Shown in pieces: positions 21,060 through 31,642 of a stretch of 64,000 nt of DNA. The notes beneath the pieces were generated by a model, which was not told where the DNA came from, searched no databases, and saw only the letters and a program-made list of their open reading frames with translations. The position numbers were made by a program, and so were the translations under genes. Location: positions 62,001-126,000 of the forward strand of contig JAPJBO010000104.1 of NCBI GenBank assembly GCA_030068145.1, written 5' to 3'. This stretch comes from Diplonema papillatum. Lineage: Eukaryota; Euglenozoa; Diplonemea; Diplonemida; Diplonemidae. How positions within the stretch are numbered: position 1 is the first letter of the stretch; each line of letters starts with the position of its first letter.

Positions 21060-23678
21060 ACTTATTCCGCCATCAGCGGAACGCGAAACTCTGCTCATTC
21101 AAGATCTTTTGCTTACTCTTGCTGTCTGTCTCCGGTTACGACTGCCATCGTGTCGACTACAGACCTTCTTTCGAACAAATACAATTTGTTGTATGCGAAT
21201 GTGTGTACAAGTGTTTCTAATCCTTGATGCGACGTTTTTGGGTAAAAAGGCAGAGAATCACTCTAAACTTAGATGGTGTGATCAGATCCAAGTATTGCCG
21301 GGTTTGTGCCGGGTTCGTACCGGGTTTGCACCGGGGGGGGTCTCACTTTTTTATTTTGTCTGCCTGGTGAACTCCTGGTGCACAGGAGCTCCCTTATGTG
21401 GCAGAGCCACGAGTATCGGAGCTACCCCACTGTTTCTGCGCCTGCTACGTACGCTCGTCTTGCCACGTTTAATGTAAAAGATGTGCCTTACGGAGAACGA
21501 GAGAACCCAAAACTGTGAGAGATCAAGAGAACCCGAAACTGTGGCTCACGAAGGGGAAGCAAATTGAATTTTCTGGGTGGCATTTCTGGGGTGCAAATGG
21601 TTGGGTGACGTTGCGAGCCTCACGTTCTGCTGCGCTTTTGCGGTGGCTCTTCTCTCCTGAGTCTGATTCGGATGCCAGAGTTGAGTCACTGTCAGTCGTC
21701 GTCTTCGTCACATCCATCATCATTTCGGGACCGCAAGACCTCATCCGGAAGGTCTTGGTCGTCGTCATGGGAAATTAGCATCTTTAGAAGATGTCGCGGG
21801 TTCTTCACCTTTAGGCCTCGGGATAGTGCCTTGCTCAAGCTCACGAGCCGACAAGCTTTCATCGGCTTCTCTGATGTGCTTGACAAGCTTGGCCTTTGTC
21901 CAAGATTGGCACGACTTTGTGCCCCGTGCTTGAGCCTGTTCAACCAGCAGCAGCTTCGTCCAAAGACTGACTTCGCAGTCGATTCTCGTTGGCACAAAAG
22001 CGAGTAGGGCTGCTCTTTTATCCCTCCGCCCATTCGCTTCCGTAACGGCCTTTTACTTGGTGCTCTTCTTGCGGGCAGCTAAACACTCGATGCTCCGACT
22101 AACATGCTCGTCAACTATATCGCAAACATGCTCGTCAACTATCTGCCCAGCCGAGTTCTCTTCCAGGAACGACAGGTGCGTTTCGTGCACGCAGAGCTTT
22201 GCTCGCAGACAAGCATCCCTCATTCTGATGGAACCTTGCTCAGCAACCTCGCGCTTGAGCTTTCCGCAAGATCCTTCCAGGAGGCTTGGCCCGAGGGTCA
22301 CGGGGCGAGACAGATCAGGGCTGATTCCCGTGCAATGTTCTGGGGACTTTTCAAGGTGTTCTGGGGATTTTCCAAGGTGTTCCGGGGGGTGTTCCAAGGA
22401 TGCCGGAACTGATCGCTTGCGCCGTTCGTCCCGCTCGCTCTGCCCAGAAAACCATCAGCGTCTGCACCGGCTCAGCTTGTTCGATCGTCGTCGGCATTAT
22501 TCCGTGACGTGCAAGCGGAGGCAGTTCGGCCAGAGCCGCCTGACATATTGCACGATATCCGTTCATATTCCGGCTTCCTGCGTTCCGCTATGTCCGACCG
22601 CGACGCCGATGAAGCCAGTGAAACTCTGCCGCCTTGCGGACCAAGGGCTGCGGCTACCCTTTCGCCGTAGGGGCGCCGGGAAGCGGGATGCGAAAGTCTT
22701 TCTCATGAACGGCACAAGGGCCGTGGCGGGGCAGGCATAGCCGATGCGATGCGGTCTGCCGTCGCCGTAGCCGGATGCGTCAAGCGCGTCTCGAGGACTT
22801 TCAGATCACTTCCGAGGCTCGCTTCAGATCCTTTGGCCCGCAGATCGCATCCGTCTCCAAGGGAAGTTTGAAACGCCTGACACGGGAGTTGTAGATATTC
22901 CGCAATGGTCGACCGAGAAACCGGGTCGGAGCACTTCAAAAGTCCGAGGAGAGCCCGTACAAGGGGGTCCCACTCAGCAAAACGTGCTCGATCTCGAGCG
23001 TCATTATCAAAGATGACCCGGACGGAATCCGTGTTAGTCCATCTCGATCAAACGTTCCGGCCACGCTACGACGTCCTTGAGCCGACGGTATACCAGAGGC
23101 GATACACGCAGGATGCTTCCGTTACCGGTCGCATGTTGAGCGCCTGTTGTTGTCGCTCTTACTTGCGAGGGCTGTCTGCATCGTCTGCGGCTTGTGCCCA
23201 GATCTGTTAGAGTAAGGAAGGAGGAAACATCTAGAGCCGGCGGTACGTCACTAAAGGGAAGGGGTGTCGAGTCACACCGCCAGGTCGCTTCGTTCGTCGG
23301 AATGGCGCTTACCTCTTACGCTTGTTACCTCACATCGCAAGCACCTCGTTAAAGCTGAAGCGGAGTACAACGAGCGGGGCATTCGATTTCGTAGGCTTGA
23401 AGCAAATCAGGCTGCGAAACTGCAAAATTCGGGGAACCCCTTTTCCAACTGTCAGACAAGGCATCCCTGACATGGCTTTTCACAACCTACTCTGTTGTTG
23501 GCAACAGTGTTATAGGTATGGTTAGAGAGCCACCGACCGGGACCTGACTCGGGGCAAAGGTTTTGGAGGAGAGCTCGAGAGGACCCTTCAGCAGTAAGGT
23601 CGTTGAAACCGAGTTCATCCCGGCGAACATCCTGAGGAAAACAACTAGCCATGCCACTGGCTATCGCACCGTACAGAC
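21060..23678. other. Intergenic region with possible decayed coding sequence
   Basis: No intact gene is recognised. It contains the upstream region of the receptor gene and the 3' flank of the GST. Several short minus-strand frames (21523-21995, 22053-22397, 22703-23020) have protein-like composition, with helical charged stretches, yet match no family I know and do not join convincingly. Small direct repeats occur at 21298-21340 (13-bp unit around CCGGGTTTG) and 22335-22400 (22-bp unit, GTTCTGGGGA type). It may be remains of an old element. Confidence 0.4.
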
Positions 23679-24344
23679 TCAAGCTTTGAAGAACGCCATG
23701 GCGGGGTTCTTGTGGTTTGCGTAGTACGTCTTGATTTTCGGGATGTTCGAGATCTTGTCCTTGTGCTGTTTTAAGTGCGTCAAGTGATCGAAGCAGTTCG
23801 TTGGGCAGCCGTCGAGCGAGCCGTCGCGGAAGAAGCCGAATGTCGCAAAGATGACCAAGTCGGCCATCGTCAAGCGACCCAAACATGCAAAGCCAGACGC
23901 GCTCTTCGCCAAGACGTAGTCCGCGTGCACCGCCCACTTCTCGACTGGGCCTCCTCTGACCACCAACGCGACTCTGGCTGCTTCTTTTTCTTTTTCATCC
24001 TTCAGCATCATCGTTGGCATAAGGGGTCCGAACGCCTCGCAAGCCTTGTCGGTCAGTTCATCAACCAACAAAGCTTCGTACGCATCCTCTGGGTACAGGG
24101 GCTTGCCGTTCACTTTGGCAAGCTTGCACGCATACCGACACATCGCCACACTCTGCGAATAGGTCTTCTCGTCCACCTCCAGTAGCGGCAACTGCAAGGG
24201 TGCCACCTTCGCTTTCAGGTGAGCTATCCAATCCTCAAACGCGACGTAACTGTCTTCAAAGTCGATCCCTCCCAAAGTAAGGGCAAGACGCGTCGGCTCG
24301 GCCTTTCCAGCCAAGCCCCAGTACATGATCTTTAACTTCGGCAT
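23679..24344 (-). CDS. Sigma-class-like glutathione S-transferase
   Basis: A 221-residue protein, the usual length of a cytosolic GST, in one exon. The first true ATG is at 24342-24344; the frame is open a little further upstream without an ATG. The N-terminal thioredoxin-like half shows KIMYWGLAGKAEPTRL, with the catalytic Tyr of the alpha/mu/pi/sigma type and the following GK(R)AE-R signature, then QLPLLEVD with the cis-Pro and SQSVAMCRY as the glutathione gamma-Glu binding Ser site. The all-helical C-terminal half ends in FFKA and contains LTMADLVIF, the N-capping box motif of GSTs. Predicted role: conjugation of glutathione to electrophiles, or prostaglandin-type isomerase activity as in animal sigma GSTs; cytosolic. 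The substrate cannot be read from sequence. Confidence 0.9.
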   Translation of the reverse strand: MPKLKIMYWGLAGKAEPTRLALTLGGIDFEDSYVAFEDWIAHLKAKVAPLQLPLLEVDEKTYSQSVAMCRYACKLAKVNGKPLYPEDAYEALLVDELTDKACEAFGPLMPTMMLKDEKEKEAARVALVVRGGPVEKWAVHADYVLAKSASGFACLGRLTMADLVIFATFGFFRDGSLDGCPTNCFDHLTHLKQHKDKISNIPKIKTYYANHKNPAMAFFKA

Positions 24345-25847
24345 TTCGGCGAGCCTATCTTTTGGCAAGCCTTTCGTTGATTGCCTTGTTCAGGGAGAAG
24401 ATGCGGGGTTAAGTAGCTAATGTGCCAAAGACTTCAACATAGCCCGTAGTCGTGTGCTATTGTTCGTCTTCTTCCAAGTAACCTTCAGCGATAACTCCAA
24501 CTCACTGTTGTCATCGTTTGTGAGCTCGGCTTTTAGTCTCAGGCAGAAAATGAAGGGCTGGCATTCCTTACCTAGTTCAAAGATTTGCAATTTCTCAAAA
24601 ACCCCCTGACCGAACTTCAAACGTTTTGCACCTGAAATTTGGCAGGCAGGAAGATCGGGGTTGGCAAAAATTCCAGCGAACCTTCACTCTAGCGGCAGCA
24701 GCAACTGCATTGGCACCATCTAAACCTGTAACTGACTCCCCTATATGCCTCATACGTGAGGTGCGCGGCTTCGGAGTCGATTCCTCCCTAGGTTCGGGAA
24801 TCCAAAAATCGTTGTCACGTTTACGGCGCGTAAGGAGAAATCAAGCGCAGCAGTAAGAACAGCAAGACGCAGTAAGCTGACAACAAGAGTGTTCGGACGC
24901 CATAAAGAAGGAACTGAAGAGGAATAGGTGGGGTGTAGGGGCTGAATGAAGAGATACGCAGAACCCAGGTAGCGGACCAGCTAGCTTTGCACAACTTTCA
25001 GATCCAAAACCCCTTCCGATCGACACGATGCCGCGGCTGATTATTTCAGGACCAGGATTATTCATCGGTAGCTCTCGCATACCAATGTGTACTATCTGAC
25101 TTCAACGGAAGTCTTCTTCCTGGCTTGAATTGATTACTCAGGCCATACAAGCGCACTGGCATGTCATGGGTGAAAGAGACCGGCAATAGGTGAAAGGACG
25201 CCGGCTGCTTTCCCAGGGAGCGGCTTTGGAGCACAGACAACCGAGCATGCTTCTCTGTCAAGTTGACTAGATAGAAGAAATGTGAAAACGGGAAAAAAAA
25301 CACGGAGAGAAGACGCCCTGTGCAGGGAGCTGGCTAATCGGCACAGCAACCGGAAGAGCTCAGAAATTCAACTGCAACAAGTACACAAGCGCAGGATGCA
25401 GGTTGGTTGAGAGAGCTGCGCCCTTTGAATAATCTTTCTTTAGAGGACGTGAGTTGCACCGACAGAGCCATCTCGTACCGAATCATTAATCTTTCGTGAA
25501 GCAGCTGCACGCCGCAATCGGGGTGAGCCTCGATGGAGCGCCGTGGATGCTAGGTTTCGAAGAGGGAGGATGGAGCGCGCAAACCGAAGCATGTCGGTAA
25601 CAAAAAGCGCAAAAAGAAGAGGCTAGCAAAAAAACGAGGACGAAAAGGGCTGGTGGGCAGAAGGTGGCTGTGAGGAGTCGCAAGACTCTTGCTTTTGCTT
25701 GCGTTTTCTTCACTTGCTACTGCAGGTGCAACCCCATTCCTAAGGAAGGTGACTCTGCCGGAGTAATCTGGTTGATTTGACCATCCACTGCTTCGTCGTG
25801 GCCTTGCGCCGGCGGACGGTTACGGAGCGAGAACACATCCTTTTGTA
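24345..25847. other. Intergenic region upstream of GST
   Basis: No gene is supported. The open frames (for example at 25486-25713, with one hydrophobic stretch) lack a proper ATG or any family feature. The GST promoter should lie at its left end and the 3' flank of the helicase gene at its right end. Confidence 0.5.
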
Positions 25848-28034
25848 TCACTCCAAACTTTTATTGGTTGTTTCCGATAGCAGCGTCGCATCGACCTCCT
25901 TCGCCATCGACTTTAAAGCTGTGGCCAGATCATGTGCTTTGAGGTGGTTTTCGCGGATGTACGTCAGGATGCCGCAGTGAAACGTAAAGTACGACACAGT
26001 GTCCGCCCTTTGAGAAATCCGGTTAACTCGCCCGTCCAACTGTTCCCTCGTGGCAGCGTTGCACGGGTACACCGACGTGACGCAAGAAGTCAAGTACGTC
26101 AACGAGTATCCTTCTGCCTTTCGGACAGGCACGACGACCACCCGGTACGGCGGTATCGACTTCTTTTCGACGGCTTCCGACGTCAGAAAAATGGAAGGCC
26201 CTCCTCCGACCCCGTGGGCAGCAGCTGCCGCAGCATCGAATCCGAGTGCAAAAATAGCAGTTTTCGGCACCCCCGCGGCCGCGACCGCGTCAACCATGCG
26301 AGCCTGGTGCGCCTTGTCTCTTACAATGAGCATGACACCGTCTGCTTCCCAAGTGTCTGCCACATGCTTTACCATGGCTTCGTCGCAAATGGAGTAGCAA
26401 ATATCCGCCGCGCTACGAAAGTCGATCGGTTTTGGGTTCGCTAGGCGACCAGGCTGGTTGCCGCAGGTGATCCCAGGGGGGAGGTGGCTTAGCAGCGCGT
26501 GCAGGCGGGGGGGTGGAATGGGGACCGCAATGTCATGGCGGTGCGTTTTTACGCCGGTACTGACGGAGTGCGCCACCATACTGTTGGCTGCGACCCAGAA
26601 GTTCTGGCCGTTGACGGTGAACGGGACGATGCGTTCGAGCCAGGTTATCAAAGGGAAAGCTGAAGAGCTGACAATAGGAGTCCCCGTGAGTGCAACGAAC
26701 GACCTGCTTAAGGATGCGAGCTCCTGAGCGACGGAGGTACGTTTCGTTCCCGTTGCGACTGTCTTGTGCACCTCGTCATTCACGAAGCAGAACCCTTCGG
26801 AAGAAAGGGCAGTCAACCCCTTCTCAATGACCCTCAAGTCGTCGTGCTCCACCATCGTGATTCGGTAGCGCTCGATCTCTCCTACGTCCCTCACAACTCG
26901 AACCAACCTCGGATCAACCCCGCCCAAGACCTTTTTCGCCTCTTCCACTGCTTTGACCGACTTAACCGGCCTCACAACTGTGACAGCCACCCCCAATGCC
27001 ACAATTTCATGTACGACGTTCTTCATAGCGCTTTTCGGTAGCGTGTAAAGAACATACGGGGGTAGCTTTTTGGCCTCGGCCAAGTACTTCAAGAAGAGAA
27101 GTACGATCAGCGTCTTGCCCATGCCTGGCGGGACGTAGAGGAAGGACCCCGGGAGGCCCCTCTTTTGAGCAGTTATGAGGGATTGTACGGCGGACAGCTG
27201 GTGCTCCATGGCGTCCCGGTTGAGGGAGTCCGTCATCTCGGGCCAGGTGGGCTGTGATGCCAGCGATGATGGCTCAGCGGTTCCTGATGGCGTCAGAGGA
27301 ACTGAAGTATGGAGAGAAGACAGGTAGGAAGCGATGGAGCGGCGGAGTTTCCAGAGAAGAGGTAGATTCTGAACCAGGAATGTGAAGGGTGAGCCTTTGG
27401 CGAGAGTGAGCGCGCCGGGCATGACAATCGACGCTTTGCAGAGCAGCTGGTACGCCTCGATGTCTGCCGGAACCACGGCTCCTTCCGTGCCACCACCGTC
27501 GCGCGACACGTTGCGCATTTTAAGGCGGGCCGAGTTCGCCGTTGTGTAGTACAGCGCCCTCCGCAGCACTTCTTCCCGATTATCGGCGAAAATCATCTGC
27601 AACCGATCCGCCCAGCCTTCCTCCACTCCCCTTCCCTTGCAGCATGCTGCGTTCTCAAAGGACAGGTCCTGCAGCGGCTCGTGGACGGTAACTGACAATT
27701 TTAACACCCTGGCTTGTTCCCAAGGAATGCCTTCGCCCTGTTTTTCGTCGGTCTTCAAAGCAGGTTTTTTATTAAGCGGCGACGGGAAGATTTCGTATCG
27801 TTCTGGGTTGCCGTCGGCATCGCTAATGAGACGAGCGTGGTGCCCTGCAAGGCTCGGATGGGGCACGGGCTTGATCTTGTCAAGGGGGACACCCTTTCGG
27901 AGCATAGCCCTCGCCTTCTCTTTTGCAGCTTCTTGCCGGCGGGGGTCCCGTAGCTCGTTGTCGCCAGCGGTCCTCGAAGGCGCTCGAACAGCGACCAAGT
28001 GAAATGGGTTGTTCGTTGCGAGGGTCACCACCAT
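25848..28034 (-). CDS. SF2/SNF2-like DNA helicase or translocase
   Basis: About 728 residues from the first ATG at 28034; the open frame extends ten codons further but without an ATG. The N-terminal ~290 residues are unrecognised. The ATPase core has motif I PPGMGKT (~residues 302-308), motif II NDEVH (~420), motif III ALTGTP (~450) and motif VI QLDGRVNRISQ (~665), which resembles the Q-x-x-D/G-R-x-x-R-x-G/S-Q motif of SNF2 and viral SF2 helicases. The insert between lobes is long. Predicted role: ATP-driven movement on or remodelling of DNA. It lies 344 bp downstream of, and in the same direction as, the 695-residue protein gene, so the two may be functionally linked or belong to one mobile or viral-derived unit; that is inference. 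I cannot place it in a named subfamily. Confidence 0.72.
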   Translation of the reverse strand: MVVTLATNNPFHLVAVRAPSRTAGDNELRDPRRQEAAKEKARAMLRKGVPLDKIKPVPHPSLAGHHARLISDADGNPERYEIFPSPLNKKPALKTDEKQGEGIPWEQARVLKLSVTVHEPLQDLSFENAACCKGRGVEEGWADRLQMIFADNREEVLRRALYYTTANSARLKMRNVSRDGGGTEGAVVPADIEAYQLLCKASIVMPGALTLAKGSPFTFLVQNLPLLWKLRRSIASYLSSLHTSVPLTPSGTAEPSSLASQPTWPEMTDSLNRDAMEHQLSAVQSLITAQKRGLPGSFLYVPPGMGKTLIVLLFLKYLAEAKKLPPYVLYTLPKSAMKNVVHEIVALGVAVTVVRPVKSVKAVEEAKKVLGGVDPRLVRVVRDVGEIERYRITMVEHDDLRVIEKGLTALSSEGFCFVNDEVHKTVATGTKRTSVAQELASLSRSFVALTGTPIVSSSAFPLITWLERIVPFTVNGQNFWVAANSMVAHSVSTGVKTHRHDIAVPIPPPRLHALLSHLPPGITCGNQPGRLANPKPIDFRSAADICYSICDEAMVKHVADTWEADGVMLIVRDKAHQARMVDAVAAAGVPKTAIFALGFDAAAAAAHGVGGGPSIFLTSEAVEKKSIPPYRVVVVPVRKAEGYSLTYLTSCVTSVYPCNAATREQLDGRVNRISQRADTVSYFTFHCGILTYIRENHLKAHDLATALKSMAKEVDATLLSETTNKSLE

Positions 28035-28378
28035 AGGCACACCGTCTACCGATCCCACATTCAAGACTCCTGTTGTGAGTTTCTCTGTTCGAGTGGCATT
28101 CCGTTCACCCCGTCACAGGACGATGCACGTGTTCAACCAGTTTGAGCAAGAAAGAAGGTCGTGAATAGTGGGGAGGCATCGGTATGCTGATATATAGGTA
28201 GCACACTCTTTCAATCTGGATACCTCTCTTTCTTCTGTTCTTGTCGTCTCCAGCAGACGCTGCTGTAGCGCCCTTCATTTCTTCAGGCCTGTGCTTCTCA
28301 AGTGACTAACCCGTCAGAGGTGGTCTTCACGGTAGATTCTTTTTGCTAACTGGAAGGCGACAAGCACTGGACGTCCAA
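28035..28378. other. Short spacer between the 695-residue gene and the helicase gene
   Basis: 344 bp with no gene. It must contain the 3' end of the upstream gene and the 5' flank of the helicase gene, unless the two share a transcript. A possible acceptor (CACAACAG) precedes the helicase frame at about 28074, so an upstream non-coding or short coding exon is possible. Confidence 0.4.
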
Positions 28379-30466
28379 TCAAAAGAAAGAAAACGCACCT
28401 ATCATGCCACTGATCCATGAAACGTCTAATTTTTCTTCCATTTCGACGGTAACCCGCACGCGGCGCTGCCCATCTTCTTGGGCGGCCCCACTGACTCTTC
28501 GCCGCTGCTGGACCATGCGGCAGTACAAGGCTTGCACTCTACGGGTTTCTTTGACGAACGGATCCGTCTCGAAAGCCCTGCGGAATGCTTCTCGCTCCGA
28601 CGCATCGATCCTACGCAGATTTACGCCCGTCACCTCGGTAAAGACCTTACTTAACAATGGCCGGAATGGCGCGCCAGAAGGCCCAAACGGGATTGTCTTC
28701 AAGATGGCAGGCGAGAATAGGTACACGATGTTCGGATTCACGTGTTGATCAACGGCGTGCTCGGGAAGCGGCATTGCAGGAAACCGAGATCGAAAAGCGA
28801 GAGGCACCGTCGCCGATAAGGCAGAGACGTTCGGCAGTCGTCTTCCGGCAGATCGAGTTTGCGTCGGCAGTGGAGCGACTGACATCTTTTTGTAGCGCTT
28901 TGCGCTCGTTTCTCCCGGAACCGCGTTCGAAGAACTCTCGGAGGAAGAGCTCGATGAAGACGAAGAAGAACTCTCCACCGGCTTTCTCTGCTTTTTGGCC
29001 GCACGGGTCTGCCGGGAGAGTCCGGCTTCAGATCTACTGCGCTTGGCAGATGTTTGTTTCTCGGTGGTGGCGTCGAAGCTTGTTGTACTACGCTGCGGCA
29101 CAAGGGTTGGATCTGCCCTGCAAGCAACATCGCGGGCCATGGCGATGTCGCCTTGAAACGACCGGACCTCGTCCAGTAACGCGCTGGCGTTTTGCAGAGC
29201 AGAATTCGACGGATGCAGGTAGTATGGAGGGAGCTCACGGCCGTGCGTGGTGTCGTAGCAGAGGGCAGTGTCGCTCAGGTACAGGCGGACAGCGGAAGCG
29301 AACCAACCGATTTGCAGGTCAGCAGCAGGTTTCCACGAAGGCGTCCTCTGCGCTAGCATCGCGGATGCCAGTAAGTTGAGGACGGCCGGCGGGTCCAGCA
29401 GAGGATTCGCGTCCTCGAACGCAATAATACCGAGCCGCTTGGTCAGGCTTTCCAAGCCACTTACCCACCGTTGGATATCGGGCACGAATTGGCCGGGCCC
29501 GTCTCGCAGGCGGGTCATGCAGTAGACCAAAGCAATGTGCGCGTCCACGCTACCTCCGTTTGGGAGGACAACTGACTGAGGAGCGAAGCGGATAATTTTT
29601 TGCATGGCCGACTTGAACACGCTGGGGCCAAAGCCTTGAAAAGCGTCGTCGAGGGAGAGCTTGATCGATTCTAAGACTGCAACATCGACCGGAGCAGCGG
29701 CTTGCCCTCGAAACAAGGCCTTGGCCTGCCTGAAGCAGAGTGTGGAAAAGTCGGGGAAGGAGCCGCCTGCAAACAAGCGGGTCACGAAAGGGGTTCGCAC
29801 GGGCGTGGCGACCGTGTTCGTTGTCTTGCATGGCACTTCCAACACGCACGCCCGCGACATGTACTCGGGGCAAAGCACCGCATCCGAATAAACTTCACCA
29901 CTGTCAATACCGATACACATCCCGGGGCAATCAATATCGTTCGTGTCTTCAAACGCAGGCGCGGAATCAACCCTCCACCACTTCGTCAAGAAGACAAGCG
30001 ACTGCTTATTACTCCCGGGAACGTTCAACCCAGGCAAGCTAAGTAGCTCCTGAGTTGTCCACTGCGTCCCTGCCGCCGTAATTCGCTCCATTTCTTCGCT
30101 GGTGAGACGTTCTAACATCGTCTGCGGCAGGGTGATAACCTCGAGCTTGAGCCCGCTTATCTGGGCGAGGGGTAAGTTCGGAGAAAGGTCTTCTGCCGAA
30201 TTGTCGATGGCTTGCGCTCTTTGGTCGAGTGGCTTGTCTTTGAAGGCGGGCAGGCGGGCCAGCTTTTGGAGGAACTTCTTCCACGCGGCTTCGTCGGACT
30301 TAACCGCCGAAACTGTCGTACGCAGGGGGGGAATTCGCCCATTCCCTACGAGACGCAGCATCCCACCTTTGCTGCCATTCGAGACCCCGACAAGTAGCTG
30401 CCCCGGCTGTGCTCCGGTGAGGGCAACGCTAAAGCGATCCACGATTTCCGAAGCCGTGACAGGCAT
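28379..30466 (-). CDS. Unknown 695-residue protein, partner gene of the helicase
   Basis: Single open frame with a clean ATG at 30464-30466. I recognise no domain. The N-terminal ~460 residues are folded-looking and mixed alpha/beta, with a segment containing CPGMCIGID (~residues 180-190) and scattered Cys but no zinc-finger spacing. Residues ~465-540 are basic and Ser-rich: KRSRSEAG, RAAKKQRKP and a run of over ten Ser, consistent with a nuclear localisation signal and phosphorylated linker. The C-terminal ~150 residues are again compact and basic. No signal peptide or membrane span. It sits just upstream of the helicase gene in the same orientation. A nuclear DNA-associated role is plausible but unproven. 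Confidence 0.6.
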   Translation of the reverse strand: MPVTASEIVDRFSVALTGAQPGQLLVGVSNGSKGGMLRLVGNGRIPPLRTTVSAVKSDEAAWKKFLQKLARLPAFKDKPLDQRAQAIDNSAEDLSPNLPLAQISGLKLEVITLPQTMLERLTSEEMERITAAGTQWTTQELLSLPGLNVPGSNKQSLVFLTKWWRVDSAPAFEDTNDIDCPGMCIGIDSGEVYSDAVLCPEYMSRACVLEVPCKTTNTVATPVRTPFVTRLFAGGSFPDFSTLCFRQAKALFRGQAAAPVDVAVLESIKLSLDDAFQGFGPSVFKSAMQKIIRFAPQSVVLPNGGSVDAHIALVYCMTRLRDGPGQFVPDIQRWVSGLESLTKRLGIIAFEDANPLLDPPAVLNLLASAMLAQRTPSWKPAADLQIGWFASAVRLYLSDTALCYDTTHGRELPPYYLHPSNSALQNASALLDEVRSFQGDIAMARDVACRADPTLVPQRSTTSFDATTEKQTSAKRSRSEAGLSRQTRAAKKQRKPVESSSSSSSSSSSESSSNAVPGETSAKRYKKMSVAPLPTQTRSAGRRLPNVSALSATVPLAFRSRFPAMPLPEHAVDQHVNPNIVYLFSPAILKTIPFGPSGAPFRPLLSKVFTEVTGVNLRRIDASEREAFRRAFETDPFVKETRRVQALYCRMVQQRRRVSGAAQEDGQRRVRVTVEMEEKLDVSWISGMIGAFSFF

Positions 30467-30790
30467 CCTCGTCTGCGATAGTCGACTGATCTCGTGATCA
30501 GGTTGAGGTTAGAGAAGTAAATGTTCTGCGAAGACGGGGGAAACCCTAGTTTAATAATGAAAGGCTTCTGCCGGATGTATTGTTCAAAGAGTGCAAGAAC
30601 TCCTTTCAATTCGGCGCGGCAGCTCCTGCCAGGGCAATGCTGAACCTGTCCGTGGTCGGCGTTTCCTATGTTCGTTTACGATCTACGTGTTCGATGCAAT
30701 TGATTCTGTGAGCGTTCGTTGGAGGCTCAAGACTTTTGTCGACACTGGTGAGTACACAGTATGCGGTATGAGATGGTCTAGTGTCGGCGA

Positions 30791-31040
30791 CGCCCAGCTT
30801 CGCCCAAGGACGCCACCTTCGCCCAAGGACGCCACCTTCGCCCAAGGACGCCACCTTCGCCCAAGGACGCCACCTTCGCCCAAGGACGCCAGCTTCGCCC
30901 AAGGACGCCACCTTCGCCCAAGGACGCCACCTTCGCCCAAGGACGCCAGCTTCGCCCAAGGACGCCAGCTTCGCCCAAGGACGCCACCTTCGCCCAAGGA
31001 CGCCACCTTCGCCCAAGGACGCCACCTTCGCCCAAGGCCC
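30791..31040. repeat. 19-bp tandem repeat, ~13 copies
   Basis: The unit CGCCCAAGGACGCCACCTT repeats at exact 19-bp spacing; the only frequent variant is CAGCTT for CACCTT. Because 19 is not a multiple of three, the repeat is read in all frames in turn and opens short spurious frames on both strands. It ends next to the palindrome at 31072-31107. Confidence 0.95.
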
Positions 31041-31071
31041 TCAGGACCTGCCCAGCTGCATCAGAGCAGAT

Positions 31072-31107
31072 GAAGCGACGACTCGTCTCCAGACGAGTCG
31101 TCGCTTC
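31072..31107. repeat. Perfect 36-bp palindrome (17-bp arms, 2-bp centre)
   Basis: Arms GAAGCGACGACTCGTCT and AGACGAGTCGTCGCTTC are exact reverse complements separated by CC. It stands 30 bp from the end of the 19-bp array and ~540 bp downstream of the 3' end of the coiled-coil protein gene. Confidence 0.9.
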
Positions 31108-31642
31108 GAGTCTCGAACTGTGCTACGATACGCCAAAACGAAAGAGAAAACGCGGACCTTCACTTTTCATGCGTACATTCTCTACTATTGTTCTTTGTCT
31201 ACAGAAAAAGGAGAAGAGATGTGAAAACGGGAGACATCGAAAACGCAACGCGATGCAACACGCGATGTTGAATATCGTATGGATCGGGATCACACGGTGC
31301 TAAATACAAACTGAAATAAGTCCTAACGGTCATTTCGTGTGCCGGGTACCGGGAAAACGTGCCGTTAGAGCTCAGCTAGAAAAGGGTACGTCTTCAAAAC
31401 GAGGGCGGCATGGTTGCCAACCCAGGTTCTGATGGCCGATTGGTAAAACGTGCAACGCCCCACTGCTCACGGGCTCTCGTTGCACTTATGGGGAAAGTGA
31501 TGAGTACCAAACTGTGCCAGCGACGGCAGTACCTGCACTGTCCACGTTGTACGCCCCTCGCCAGAAGTAGTCCGTCGCAGCTTTCCTCTGCAGGTTCGAG
31601 CTACGCGAACAGTACGCAATGCAAAGAGCTTCTTTTGCTCCT

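Noticed and set aside
24417-24620. Small protein upstream of GST
   Set aside because: No ATG at the start, no family character, and it lies in the presumed promoter region.
30791-31040. CRISPR-like array
   Set aside because: The units are contiguous with no spacers, and the context is eukaryotic.
30666-31224. Repetitive frames over the 19-bp array on both strands
   Set aside because: A 19-bp unit without stops opens every frame; no start context or non-repeat domain.
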